A program made the translations under genes and the position numbers. From DASYLJ01 sp964432595 (lineage in GTDB: Bacteria > Desulfobacterota > Binatia > DP-6), in the NCBI GenBank assembly GCA_964432595.1, contig CAYSOF010000012.1:62001-126000 (forward strand): a stretch of DNA of 64,000 bases, read 5' to 3'. Within the stretch, counting starts at the first letter, position 1. Each line of letters starts with the position of its first letter. Under the pieces are notes generated by a model. It did not search any database, had not been told where the DNA came from, and was given only the letters and a program-made list of their open reading frames with translations. Positions 24,242 through 32,384 of the stretch are shown in pieces.

Positions 24242-25537
24242 ATGCCGCTCGTTCCGCTCGCGCTCCGTCGCGATCCGCTCGACGTGCTCGCGAGCCTCGC
24301 GGCCGAGCCCGGCGCGATGCTGCTCGCGATCCCGGATCCCGAACGTCCGGTCATGCTGCTCGGTGCGTCGCCGACGGCCGAGCTGCGCATCGACGGCCGC
24401 GAGCGCGACGCGTTCGCGCGCATCGCGCGGTTCGTCGCCGAGACGCCCGTCGACGCCGGCCTGCCCTTCCCACTCGCCGGCGGCGTGGTCGCGGCGCTCG
24501 CGTACGAGCTGGGCACCGGTGCGCCGGGCACCGTCGCGGTCCTGCGACGCTACGATCCGCTGCTGGTGTGGGACACGCGCCGCGCGCAGTACGCGCTCCT
24601 GGCGATCGATCCGGCCCGCGCCCGCGTCCCGTGGCTCGAGCGACTGGCGGCGCCGGCCGCGTCGTTCGACGGGCTCCTCGGCCGCGCGCCGCTGGCGCCG
24701 CTCGTGTCGGCCGACCGCTACCTGGCCGCCGCCCGCCGCATCCTCGACTACCTCGCCGCCGGCGACGCCTACCAGGTGAACCTGACGCTGCCGTTCGCGG
24801 CGCCGCTCGCGGGCCCGGCGCACGCGCTCTTCGCACGGCTGCAGCGGCTGCACCCCGTCGCGCATGCCGCGTATCTCGACCTCGGCGACGCGCAGATCGC
24901 CTGCAACTCGCCCGAGCTGCTGCTGCGCCGGCGCGGCCGCCGCGTCGAGACGCAGCCCATCAAGGGCACGCGGCCGCGCGGGAGCGATCCGTCCGGCGAC
25001 GCCGCGCTCGCCGCCGAGCTCCGCCGCGATGCGAAGGAGAACGCGGAGCACGTGATGATCGTCGACCTCGAGCGCAACGACCTCGGCCGCGTCTGCGTCA
25101 CCGGCAGCGTGACGGTGGAGCGCCTCGCGGCCGTCGAGAGCCACCCGACGGTGCACCACCTCGTCTCGACGGTGTCGGGCACGCTGCGCCATGACGTCGA
25201 CACGGGGGCGCTGCTGGCGGCGATCTTTCCCGGCGGATCGATCACCGGCGCGCCGAAGATCCGCGCGACGGAGATCATCGCGGAGCTGGAGGACCATCCG
25301 CGCGGCATCTACACCGGCGCACTCGGCCTGCTCGATCCGCGCGGCGACGTCGAGCTGGCGTTGCCGATCCGCACCGCCGTCGTGCGCGACGGCGTCGTGC
25401 GCTGGCACGCGGGCGGCGGGATCGTCGCCGACTCCGTTCCCGAACGCGAGCTGGCGGAAGCGTGGCTCAAGACCGCCGCCCTGCGGCTCGCCCTCGGCGA
25501 GGCGCTGCAGCCGGAGCTCGAGTGCTCGTCTGGCTGA
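24242..25537 (+). CDS. pabB: aminodeoxychorismate synthase component I
   Basis: 431 residues. The chorismate-binding core is clear: C-N-S-P-E-L-L-L-R (221-229), P-I-K-G-T-R-P-R-G (239-247), N-A-E-H-V-M-I-V-D-L-E-R-N-D-L-G-R, H-H-L-V-S-T-V-S-G-T-L and F-P-G-G-S-I-T-G-A-P-K. Lys241 in PIKGT distinguishes PabB from anthranilate synthase (PIAGT) and is the residue that forms a covalent intermediate. The enzyme makes 4-amino-4-deoxychorismate for folate. No PabA glutaminase is adjacent, so ammonia would come from a PabA/TrpG encoded elsewhere. The pabC start lies inside the 3' end, so the two are translationally coupled. Confidence 0.93.
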   Translation: MPLVPLALRRDPLDVLASLAAEPGAMLLAIPDPERPVMLLGASPTAELRIDGRERDAFARIARFVAETPVDAGLPFPLAGGVVAALAYELGTGAPGTVAVLRRYDPLLVWDTRRAQYALLAIDPARARVPWLERLAAPAASFDGLLGRAPLAPLVSADRYLAAARRILDYLAAGDAYQVNLTLPFAAPLAGPAHALFARLQRLHPVAHAAYLDLGDAQIACNSPELLLRRRGRRVETQPIKGTRPRGSDPSGDAALAAELRRDAKENAEHVMIVDLERNDLGRVCVTGSVTVERLAAVESHPTVHHLVSTVSGTLRHDVDTGALLAAIFPGGSITGAPKIRATEIIAELEDHPRGIYTGALGLLDPRGDVELALPIRTAVVRDGVVRWHAGGGIVADSVPERELAEAWLKTAALRLALGEALQPELECSSG

Positions 25538-26403
25538 ACGGCCGCTTCGTCGACGCACGCGCCGCGCGCATCTCGGCCCTCGATCGCGGGTTCCTTCACG
25601 GCGACGGCGTGTACGACACGTGGCGGACGTACGGCGGCCGGCCGTTCGCGGTCGCCGCGCACATCCGCCGGCTCACGGCCGCCGCACGCATGCTGCGCCT
25701 GCCGGGCCCGGGTCCGGCCGACGTCTGGGAGCGGCGCGCACGCCAGCTCGTCGCGCGGAACGGCTTCACCGACGCCACGCTCCGCCTGACGATCACGCGC
25801 GGCGACGCGGGCGACGCGCTGGTTCCGACGCGGCCGGCGCGGCCGACGGTGTTGCTCACCGTGCGCGCGCTCGCCCCCGACCTGGCCGCGATGCAGGCGC
25901 GCGGCATCGCCGCCGTGCTGCTGCCGTTCGGACGCGACGCGCAGGCGCCCTGGGCCGGACTCAAGACCGTCGGCCATCCGAGCGCCGTCGTCGGCCGCAT
26001 GCTGGCGTCGCGGCGGAAGGCCGGCGAAGGGCTGTACGTCGACGGCGGCGGCAACGTCACCGAGGCGACGACGGCGAACGTGTTCGCGGTGATCGGCGAG
26101 ACGATCGTGACGCCGCCCGCGCGCGGCGAGGTGCTCGGCGGCGTGACGCGCGATCTCGTGCTGCGCCTCGCCCGCCGCGCGGGGATCGCGGTGCGCGAGG
26201 ACGTCCTGCCCGTTGCGCGCGTGCGCCGGGCGCGCGAGCTCTTCGTCACGGCGTCGACGATCGAGGTCCTGCCGGTGGTTCGTCTGGAGGGCCGCGCGGT
26301 GGCCGGCGGCCGCCCGGGACCGGTCACGCAGCGGCTGCAGGCGGCCTATCGCGCCGCCGTCGAGCGCCAGCTGGCGCGTGCACCCCGCCCCCGGAATCGC
26401 TAG
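25522..26403 (+). CDS. pabC: aminodeoxychorismate lyase (class IV aminotransferase fold)
   Basis: 293 residues from GTG 25522, which lies inside the end of pabB; earlier codons in this frame belong to pabB's shadow. Fold-type IV PLP features are L-D-R-G-F-L-H-G-D-G-V-Y-D (20-32), the PLP lysine K148 in G-L-K-T-V-G-H-P-S, and V-T-E-A-T-T-A-N-V-F. It would convert aminodeoxychorismate to 4-aminobenzoate and pyruvate. The overlap with pabB makes this assignment more likely than branched-chain or D-amino acid aminotransferase, which share the fold. Confidence 0.88.
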   Translation: MLVWLNGRFVDARAARISALDRGFLHGDGVYDTWRTYGGRPFAVAAHIRRLTAAARMLRLPGPGPADVWERRARQLVARNGFTDATLRLTITRGDAGDALVPTRPARPTVLLTVRALAPDLAAMQARGIAAVLLPFGRDAQAPWAGLKTVGHPSAVVGRMLASRRKAGEGLYVDGGGNVTEATTANVFAVIGETIVTPPARGEVLGGVTRDLVLRLARRAGIAVREDVLPVARVRRARELFVTASTIEVLPVVRLEGRAVAGGRPGPVTQRLQAAYRAAVERQLARAPRPRNR

Positions 26404-26438
26404 AGTCCGCCCGCCGTCGGGAACGGTGGGAGGTGGCG

Positions 26439-27869
26439 ATGACGTTGCGGGAGCAGATGCTCAAGGTGAAGCCGGTCTCGGTGCTGCTGGCCGAGGTCGA
26501 GGGCGATCACGGGCTCCGGCGGGTACTCGGCCCGGTGGCGCTCACGTCGCTCGGCGTCGGCTGCATCATCGGCGCAGGCATCTTCGTCCTGACCGGTCTC
26601 GCCGCGAACCAGTACGCCGGGCCGGGTCTGGTGCTCTCGTTCGTCGTCGCCGGCATCGGCTGCACGCTCGCCGGGCTGTGCTACGCGGAGTTCGCCTCGA
26701 TGGTGCCCGTCGCCGGCAGCGCCTACACGTACACGTACGCGACGCTCGGCGAGCTGATGGCCTGGATCATCGGCTGGGACCTGCTGCTCGAATACGCGGT
26801 CGCCTCGAGTACCGTCGCGCACGGGTGGTCGCACTACTTCGTGTCGTTCCTCGGCATCTTCAACATCGTGCTGTCGCCGACGTGGACCGGAAATCCGTTC
26901 GACTTCGACCCCGACACCAAGACCTGGGTCGCCACCGGCGCGATCATGAATCTGCCCGCCGCCGTCGTCGTGCTGCTGATCACGGTGGTCCTGGTCATCG
27001 GCATCAAGGAGAGCGCGCGGTTCAACTCCGCGATGGTGATGCTCAAGGTGGCGGTGGTGCTGTTCGTGATCGTCGTCGGCGCCGGCTACGTCGAGACGGA
27101 GAACTGGCAGCCCTTCCTGCCGTACGGGTTCAGCGGCGTGCTGAAAGGCGCGGCGTACATCTTCTTCGCGTACATCGGGTTCGACTCGGTCTCGACGCAC
27201 GCCGAGGAGGCGCGCAACCCGCAGCGCGACGTGCCGATCGGCATCATCGCGTCGCTGAGCCTCTGCACGATCCTCTACATCCTCGTGGCGGCCGTCCTGA
27301 CCGGGATGGTGCCGTACTACGAGATCGACATCGACGCGCCGGTGGCCGACGCGTTCAAGGCGCGCGGCCTCCACATCGCCGAGCTGCTCATCTCGATGGG
27401 CGCGGTCGTCGGCATCACCAGCGTGCTGCTGGTGCTCATGCTGAGCGGCGCGCGCATCCTGCTGGCGCTCGCGCGCGACGGGCTCATCTCGCGCGACTTC
27501 TTCGGCGCCGTCCATCCGAAGTACCGCACGCCGCACAAGGCGACCATCGTGATGGGCATCTTCGTCGCCATCGTCGGCGCGACGTTCCCGCTGAAGCTGC
27601 TCGCCGACCTCGTCAACATCGGCACGCTGATGGCGTTCGTCGTGGTGTGCGCCGCCGTCATCATCATGCGCCGCACGAACCCCGACCTGCCGCGACCGTT
27701 CCGCACGCCGTTCATGCCGTGGGTGCCGATCGCCGGCATGGTCATGAACCTCGGGATGATGCTGTCGCTCGGCTGGGAGAACTGGCTGCGGCTCGTCGTG
27801 TGGCTCGCGATCGGGCTCGGCGTCTACATGTACTACGGCCGGCACCACAGCCGGCTGCGCACGGGCTGA
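26439..27869 (+). CDS. APC-family amino acid permease
   Basis: 476 residues, about 12 transmembrane helices. The ATG at 26439 follows GGGAGGTGG, a good ribosome site. Family motifs: the first helix G-V-G-C-I-I-G-A-G-I-F-V-L-T-G (substrate-binding unwound helix), A-G-L-C-Y-A-E-F-A-S-M-V-P-V-A-G-S-A-Y-T-Y-T-Y, and A-Y-I-G-F-D-S-V-S-T-H-A-E-E-A-R-N-P-Q-R-D-V-P in TM6. This pattern is the CAT/YfnA (cationic amino acid transporter-like) branch. It likely imports an amino acid by proton or ion coupling. It begins 35 bases after pabC and may be in the same operon, though no functional link is obvious. Confidence 0.92.
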   Translation: MTLREQMLKVKPVSVLLAEVEGDHGLRRVLGPVALTSLGVGCIIGAGIFVLTGLAANQYAGPGLVLSFVVAGIGCTLAGLCYAEFASMVPVAGSAYTYTYATLGELMAWIIGWDLLLEYAVASSTVAHGWSHYFVSFLGIFNIVLSPTWTGNPFDFDPDTKTWVATGAIMNLPAAVVVLLITVVLVIGIKESARFNSAMVMLKVAVVLFVIVVGAGYVETENWQPFLPYGFSGVLKGAAYIFFAYIGFDSVSTHAEEARNPQRDVPIGIIASLSLCTILYILVAAVLTGMVPYYEIDIDAPVADAFKARGLHIAELLISMGAVVGITSVLLVLMLSGARILLALARDGLISRDFFGAVHPKYRTPHKATIVMGIFVAIVGATFPLKLLADLVNIGTLMAFVVVCAAVIIMRRTNPDLPRPFRTPFMPWVPIAGMVMNLGMMLSLGWENWLRLVVWLAIGLGVYMYYGRHHSRLRTG

Positions 27870-27882
27870 CGCCTAGCAGCGC

Positions 27883-29055
27883 CTAGCAGAGCGCCGCGTA
27901 GGTCGCGTCGATCAGCGCCATCGCGCGCGGGTCGAGCAGGATGTGCGGGCCCATGCGGTTCACGACGTAGCCGAAGCCGATCTTCGCGTCGGGATCGGCG
28001 AAGCCGAGGTGGCCGCCGGCGCCCGGGTGCCCGAAGGCGCGCGGGTTCGGGCCGAACTTCGTGTCGGGCGTGTCCTGCGAGAGCATGAAGCCCAGGCCGA
28101 AGCGCGTGCTCACGTGCAGCACGTTGTCCTGGCCGCGCGACTGCTCCTCGTGACAACGCGCGATGGCCGCAGCATCGAGCAGGTGGACACCGTCCTGCTC
28201 GCCGCCGCGGGCGAGCACGCCGTAGATGCGTGCCAACGCGCGCGCGTTCGCGTGACCGTTCGCGCCGGGGATCTCCGCCGTCCGCCACGGGGCGTTGTTG
28301 ACGCCGAACGCCATCGACGGCGGGTTCATGAAGGCACGCGCCGAGATGCCCTCGGGGTCGGACATGATGACGAGCCCCAGCTGCGGCCCTTCGCCGGGCA
28401 TCGGCATCGGGATCGCGCCCATCTCGCCGACGCGGCCGTGATGGTCCTCGGCGAGGCCGATGTGGAAGTCGGCGCCGAGCGGCTCGGCGATCACCTCCCG
28501 GAAGTAGGTGCCGAGGCTCTTGCCCGTGATCCGCCGCACGACCTCGCCGACCAGCCAGCCGAACGTGACCGCGTGGTAGCCGTGCGCCGTGCCGGGCGTC
28601 CACCAGGGCTCCTGCGCGGCGAGGGCGCTCGTCATGGCGTTCCAGTCGTAGAGCGCTTCGTTCGGCAGGAGCGCCTTCACCGCCGGCAGGCCCGAGCGAT
28701 GCCCGAGCAGGAAGCGCACCGGCAGCTCCGCCTTCCCCGCCTGCGCGAACTCCGGCCAGTACTTCGCGACGGGCGCGTCGAGATCGAGCCGTCCCTCCTC
28801 GACGAGGCGATGCGCGCACAGCGCCGTCATGCCCTTCGTGCACGAGTAGACGTTGACGATCGTGTCGCGGTCCCACGCCTGTGAGCGGGCCTGATCGGCG
28901 TCGCCCGCCCACAGATCCACGACGGGCTCGCCGTCGAGCGTCAGCGCCACCGCGGCGCCGATCTCGTCGCGCGTGCGGAAGTTCTCGACGAACGCGTCGC
29001 GGACGCGCGCGAAGCGGGGGTCGCAGTGGCCATGGACGACGGGGTCGGTCGACAT
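27883..29055 (-). CDS. serine hydrolase of the beta-lactamase (EstB/class C) family
   Basis: 390 residues without a signal peptide. The S-x-x-K motif is S71-C-T-K74 and the Y-x-N counterpart is Y160-H-A, as in EstB-type esterases rather than true beta-lactamases. H-P-G-A-G-G-H-L-G-F near the C-terminus stands where KTG would be. Cytoplasmic members of this family hydrolyse short-chain esters, and some act on lovastatin-like compounds. It is convergent with the amino acid permease and 39 bases downstream (same strand) of the HxlR regulator gene, which may therefore control it. Confidence 0.88.
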   Translation of the reverse strand: MSTDPVVHGHCDPRFARVRDAFVENFRTRDEIGAAVALTLDGEPVVDLWAGDADQARSQAWDRDTIVNVYSCTKGMTALCAHRLVEEGRLDLDAPVAKYWPEFAQAGKAELPVRFLLGHRSGLPAVKALLPNEALYDWNAMTSALAAQEPWWTPGTAHGYHAVTFGWLVGEVVRRITGKSLGTYFREVIAEPLGADFHIGLAEDHHGRVGEMGAIPMPMPGEGPQLGLVIMSDPEGISARAFMNPPSMAFGVNNAPWRTAEIPGANGHANARALARIYGVLARGGEQDGVHLLDAAAIARCHEEQSRGQDNVLHVSTRFGLGFMLSQDTPDTKFGPNPRAFGHPGAGGHLGFADPDAKIGFGYVVNRMGPHILLDPRAMALIDATYAALC

Positions 29056-29094
29056 GACCGGGGGGCATAGCCCCGGGCACTGGCAGGTGTCCAG

Positions 29095-29424
29095 TCAGGT
29101 GCGTCGCGCCGCCCACCGGCGCGCCCAGGCGTCGAGCGGCCCGAGCCGCTGGCAGAGCTCGCGCCCGTCGGGCGTCAGCGCGTAGCCCCCGCCCTCCTGC
29201 AGCGCGATCAGCCCCGCCTCGCGCAGCTCCACGAGACGCCGGCTGAGCGCCGTCGGCGAGATGCCGCCGCCGTGCTCCTGCAGCGCGCGGAACGGCAGCG
29301 GCTCGGCGCGCAGCTCCCAGAGCACGCGCAGCGCCCAGCGCCGCCCGAGCAGATCGAGCAGCGCCATGATCGGCCGCCCCGACCGCGATCCGCGGACCGG
29401 GCGTCCCGGCTTCGGCGTCGCCAT
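29095..29424 (-). CDS. HxlR-family winged-helix transcriptional regulator
   Basis: 109 residues. HxlR pattern: L-L-G-R-R-W-A-L-R-V-L-W-E-L, P-L-P-F-R-A-L-Q-E-H, G-I-S-P-T-A-L-S-R-R-L-V-E-L-R-E-A-G-L-I and Y-A-L-T-P-D-G-R-E-L. The usual conserved Cys near the N-terminus of redox- or aldehyde-sensing members is absent. The gene is divergent from a carboxymuconolactone decarboxylase-like gene; two palindromes in the 81-base gap are good candidates for its binding site. Likely autoregulated and controlling the divergent gene, possibly also the serine hydrolase behind it. Confidence 0.9.
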   Translation of the reverse strand: MATPKPGRPVRGSRSGRPIMALLDLLGRRWALRVLWELRAEPLPFRALQEHGGGISPTALSRRLVELREAGLIALQEGGGYALTPDGRELCQRLGPLDAWARRWAARRT

Positions 29425-29437
29425 GCCTCACCCCCTT

Positions 29438-29487
29438 GCGCTACCGAAAGTGTAGCGCTACCGTGCGCGCTACTGAATGTGTAGCAG
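29438..29487. promoter_or_regulatory. two HxlR-type operator palindromes
   Basis: Site 1 (29438-29458) is GCGCTAC-N7-GTAGCGC, a perfect inverted repeat. Site 2 (29467-29487) is GCGCTAC-N7-GTAGCAG, with the inner five bases of each arm conserved. Spacers CGAAAGT and TGAATGT are themselves similar. The sites are 29 bases apart, nearly three helical turns, on the same DNA face, in the gap between the HxlR gene and the decarboxylase-like gene. Confidence 0.75.
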
Positions 29488-29505
29488 CCGGAAAGGAGCT
29501 CCGCC

Positions 29506-30048
29506 ATGCGTCTCGCCCCGCTCTCCCCGCCGTGGGACCCGCCCGTCGCCGAGGACCTCGCCAAGCTGATGCCGCCGGGCATGGAGCCGCTGGCGCTGTT
29601 CCGGGTCGTCGCGCACAACCCGCGCGTGCTGCGCCGGTTCCGCCGCGGCGGCTTGCTCGACCCGGGCAGCATCACCGTCGCGGAGCGCGAGCTGATGATC
29701 CATCGGACGTGCGCGCGGTGCGGCTCGGAGTACGAATGGGGCGTCCACGCCACCGTGTTCGGCCGGGCGAACGGCCTCGACGACGCGCGGCTGGCCGCGA
29801 CGGTCCACGGGGCGGCCGACGATCCGGCCTGGACGCCGCGCGAGGCGCTCATCGTCGCCCTCGCAGATGCGCTACACGACACCGCGACGGTGCCGGACGA
29901 GCTGTGGCGACGGCTCGCGGCGGAGTTCACGCCCCCGCAGCTCGTCGAGCTGGTGGCGCTGGCGGGCTTCTACCATCTGGTCTCCTTCGTCACGAACGCG
30001 TTCGCGATCCCGCCCGAGGCGATGGCCGAGCGCTTCCCGACGGGATGA
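29506..30048 (+). CDS. carboxymuconolactone decarboxylase/AhpD-family protein
   Basis: 180 residues. The CMD signature is H-R-T-C-A-R-C-G-S-E-Y-E-W-G-V-H, with the C-x-x-C pair and a following His as in AhpD-type peroxidases. N-terminal P-P-G-M-E-P-L-A-L-F-R-V-V-A-H-N-P-R-V-L is the common opening of this subgroup. It may act as a thiol peroxidase or a decarboxylase; members under HxlR or TetR control often belong to oxidative or xenobiotic responses. A ribosome site AAAGGAG precedes the ATG. The two operator palindromes lie just upstream. Confidence 0.88.
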   Translation: MRLAPLSPPWDPPVAEDLAKLMPPGMEPLALFRVVAHNPRVLRRFRRGGLLDPGSITVAERELMIHRTCARCGSEYEWGVHATVFGRANGLDDARLAATVHGAADDPAWTPREALIVALADALHDTATVPDELWRRLAAEFTPPQLVELVALAGFYHLVSFVTNAFAIPPEAMAERFPTG

Positions 30049-30122
30049 ACGGGCCGATCGTGTGCCGCGGGCTTGGCGACGCGCGCTGGCGTGGGGTACA
30101 CGCGGCGCGGAGGTCACCAAGC

Positions 30123-30650
30123 ATGCGAAGCGTCGTGCTCGTCCTGCTCCTCACCATGACGATCGCGCCACCGGCGGACGCGAAGGGGGCATCGGCCAGG
30201 AAGCGCATCGTCGCCGACGCGTCCGTCGTCCTGCAGCCACGCAAGCCGTCTCCGCTCGCCACGCCCGGCAATCCCGACCTCGTCGTCGACCCCGGCAACC
30301 CGATGACGATCCGGGTGGGCACCCTCAAGACCGCCGATCCGATCGACCTGTACACGGTGCCGCAGGGACAGGTGTTCGTCCTGACGGACATCGACGGCAG
30401 CTACGCGTGCAACTGCAACGTGTGCCGGCTGTACGATTCGAGCGGCCTGCGGCTCGCCTGGCGTCTCCGGGACGATCCGAGCGACATGCCCAACCTCGCG
30501 CGGAGCTACGTGAGTGGGGTCCGATTCGCGGCCGGCACGACGATCACGCTGGCGCCGCCGACCGACGCAGGCTGCTACGGAGGATCGCCGGGCATCGCCG
30601 ACGGCTTCGTCGGCTTCATGACCCTCATGGGCCGGCTCGAAAGCGAGTGA
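30123..30650 (+). CDS. hypothetical exported protein
   Basis: 175 residues from ATG 30123 with a signal peptide (MRSVVLVLLLTMTIAPPADA). The mature part is beta-rich, with a compact Cys cluster C-N-C-N-V-C-R-L-Y at mid-length and one later Cys. I do not recognise it. No lipobox or anchor is visible, so periplasmic or secreted. It stands alone, 75 bases after the decarboxylase-like gene and 46 before the helicase. Confidence 0.6.
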   Translation: MRSVVLVLLLTMTIAPPADAKGASARKRIVADASVVLQPRKPSPLATPGNPDLVVDPGNPMTIRVGTLKTADPIDLYTVPQGQVFVLTDIDGSYACNCNVCRLYDSSGLRLAWRLRDDPSDMPNLARSYVSGVRFAAGTTITLAPPTDAGCYGGSPGIADGFVGFMTLMGRLESE

Positions 30651-30695
30651 GGTAGCAGGTCCGACCCCGATTCGCGTCGCGGCGGCCGATGCCGT

Positions 30696-32381
30696 ATGAA
30701 CGTCGGTTCGCTCATGTCGCAACCTGCTCGTTCGCTCGACGTCACCCGCTTCTCCGACCTCGCACTCGACCCCCGACTGCTCGAAGGCCTCGCCGCCCTC
30801 GGCTACGAGGAGCCGACCCCCATCCAGGCGGCAGCCATCCCGCCCCTGCTGGCCGGGCGCGATCTCCTGGCCCAGGCGGCCACCGGGACCGGCAAGACGG
30901 CGGCCTTCGCGCTGCCCCTCCTGCAGCGGCTCGAGCCCTCCGACACCCCGAGCGCGCTGGTGCTCGTCCCGACGCGCGAGCTGGCGATGCAGGTCTCGGA
31001 GGCGATGCGGCGCTACGGCGCCGGCCTCGGCGTCCGCGTCCTGGCGATCTACGGCGGGTCGTCGATGAGCGCCCAGGTGCGGTCGCTCCGGCGCGGCGTC
31101 CACGTCGTCGTCGCCACGCCCGGGCGCGCGCTCGATCACCTCCGCCGCGGCACGCTGCAGCTCGACGCCGTCGGCATGGTCGTCCTCGACGAGGCCGACG
31201 AGATGCTCGACATGGGCTTCGCCGAGGACCTCGAGGCCATCCTGTCCGCCACGCCCGACGGCCGGCAGACGGCGCTGTTCTCGGCGACGCTCCCGCCGCG
31301 CATCACGGCGATCGCGCGCAACCATCTCCGGGATCCGGAGACGATCGCGCTCGGGCGGCGGCCGTCCGGCACGGGAACGGCCGACGTCCGGCAGGTGGCC
31401 TACGTCGTGCCACGCGCCCACAAGCTGGCCGCGCTCGGCCGCGTGCTCGACGTCGAGACGCCCGTCTCCGCGATCGTCTTCTGCCGCACGCGCACCGACG
31501 TCGACCAGCTCGCCGAGGCGCTCGGCGCGCGCGGCCATCGCGCCGAGGCGCTGCACGGCGGCCTCTCGCAGGACCAGCGCGACCGCGTCATGCAGCGCTT
31601 CCGTGCGCGCACCACCGAGCTGCTGATCGCCACCGACGTCGCCGCCCGCGGGCTCGACGTCGACCACGTCTCGCACGTGATCAACTACGACGTGCCGATC
31701 GCCGTCGAGGCCTACGTCCACCGCATCGGCCGCACGGGCCGCGCGGGCCGCAGCGGCGTCGCCGTCACGCTCGCGGAGCCGCGCGAGCGGCGCATGCTGC
31801 AGACGATCGAGCGGACGACGAAGCAGCGCATCGAGACGCCCGCGCTGCCGACCGTCGCCGACCTGCGCCGGCGGCGCGAGGAGCTCGCGCGCGAAGCGCT
31901 GCGCGAGACGATCGTGGCCGGCGATCTCGACGCCTGGCGGGTCGCGGCGGCGTCGCTCGCCGGGGAGTTCGATCCGCTCGACGTCGTCGCCGCGGCGTTG
32001 AAGCGCCTCGATCCGCACGCCGATCGGCCCGACGAGCCAGAGATTCCCATCGCGCGGCCCGAGCGAACGGCGCCGCCGCGCGAGCGGAACGACATGGGCC
32101 GGATCTTCGTCGGCGGGGGCCGTGCGCTGCGCATCACGCCGGGCGACCTCGTCGGCGCGATCGCCAACGAGGCCGGGATGAGCGGACGGTCGATCGGGGC
32201 GATCCGCATCGACGAGCGCTTCTCGCTCGTCGAGGTGCCGAGCGACGAGGTCGATCGGGTGGTGGCCGCGCTCCGCGCGACCACGATCAAGGGAAAGCGG
32301 CTGGTGGTCCGTCCCGATCAGTTCCGGGAGCGGCAGCCGGTGCGCCGCCGGCACGATCGTCACGATCGCACCGGCGGCTGA
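30696..32381 (+). CDS. deaD: DEAD-box ATP-dependent RNA helicase with DbpA-type C-terminal domain
   Basis: 561 residues; ATG 30696, or possibly 30714 (MSQPARS). All helicase motifs are present: Q motif E-P-T-P-I-Q, A-A-T-G-T-G-K-T (61-68), P-T-R-E-L-A, T-P-G-R, D-E-A-D (165-168), S-A-T (196-198), A-R-G-L-D and H-R-I-G-R-T-G-R. Residues about 484-555 (G-R-I-F-V-G-G-G-R-A-L-R-I-T-P-G-D-L-V-G-A-I) form the DbpA/CsdA RNA-binding domain. It probably unwinds RNA in ribosome assembly or cold adaptation. Its stop is 4 bases from that of the convergent methyltransferase-like gene. Confidence 0.93.
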   Translation: MNVGSLMSQPARSLDVTRFSDLALDPRLLEGLAALGYEEPTPIQAAAIPPLLAGRDLLAQAATGTGKTAAFALPLLQRLEPSDTPSALVLVPTRELAMQVSEAMRRYGAGLGVRVLAIYGGSSMSAQVRSLRRGVHVVVATPGRALDHLRRGTLQLDAVGMVVLDEADEMLDMGFAEDLEAILSATPDGRQTALFSATLPPRITAIARNHLRDPETIALGRRPSGTGTADVRQVAYVVPRAHKLAALGRVLDVETPVSAIVFCRTRTDVDQLAEALGARGHRAEALHGGLSQDQRDRVMQRFRARTTELLIATDVAARGLDVDHVSHVINYDVPIAVEAYVHRIGRTGRAGRSGVAVTLAEPRERRMLQTIERTTKQRIETPALPTVADLRRRREELAREALRETIVAGDLDAWRVAAASLAGEFDPLDVVAAALKRLDPHADRPDEPEIPIARPERTAPPRERNDMGRIFVGGGRALRITPGDLVGAIANEAGMSGRSIGAIRIDERFSLVEVPSDEVDRVVAALRATTIKGKRLVVRPDQFRERQPVRRRHDRHDRTGG

Positions 32382-32384
32382 CGG

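Noticed and set aside
27883..29055. Class C beta-lactamase
   Set aside because: No signal peptide, Y-H-A instead of Y-x-N and no KTG box; more consistent with EstB-like esterases.
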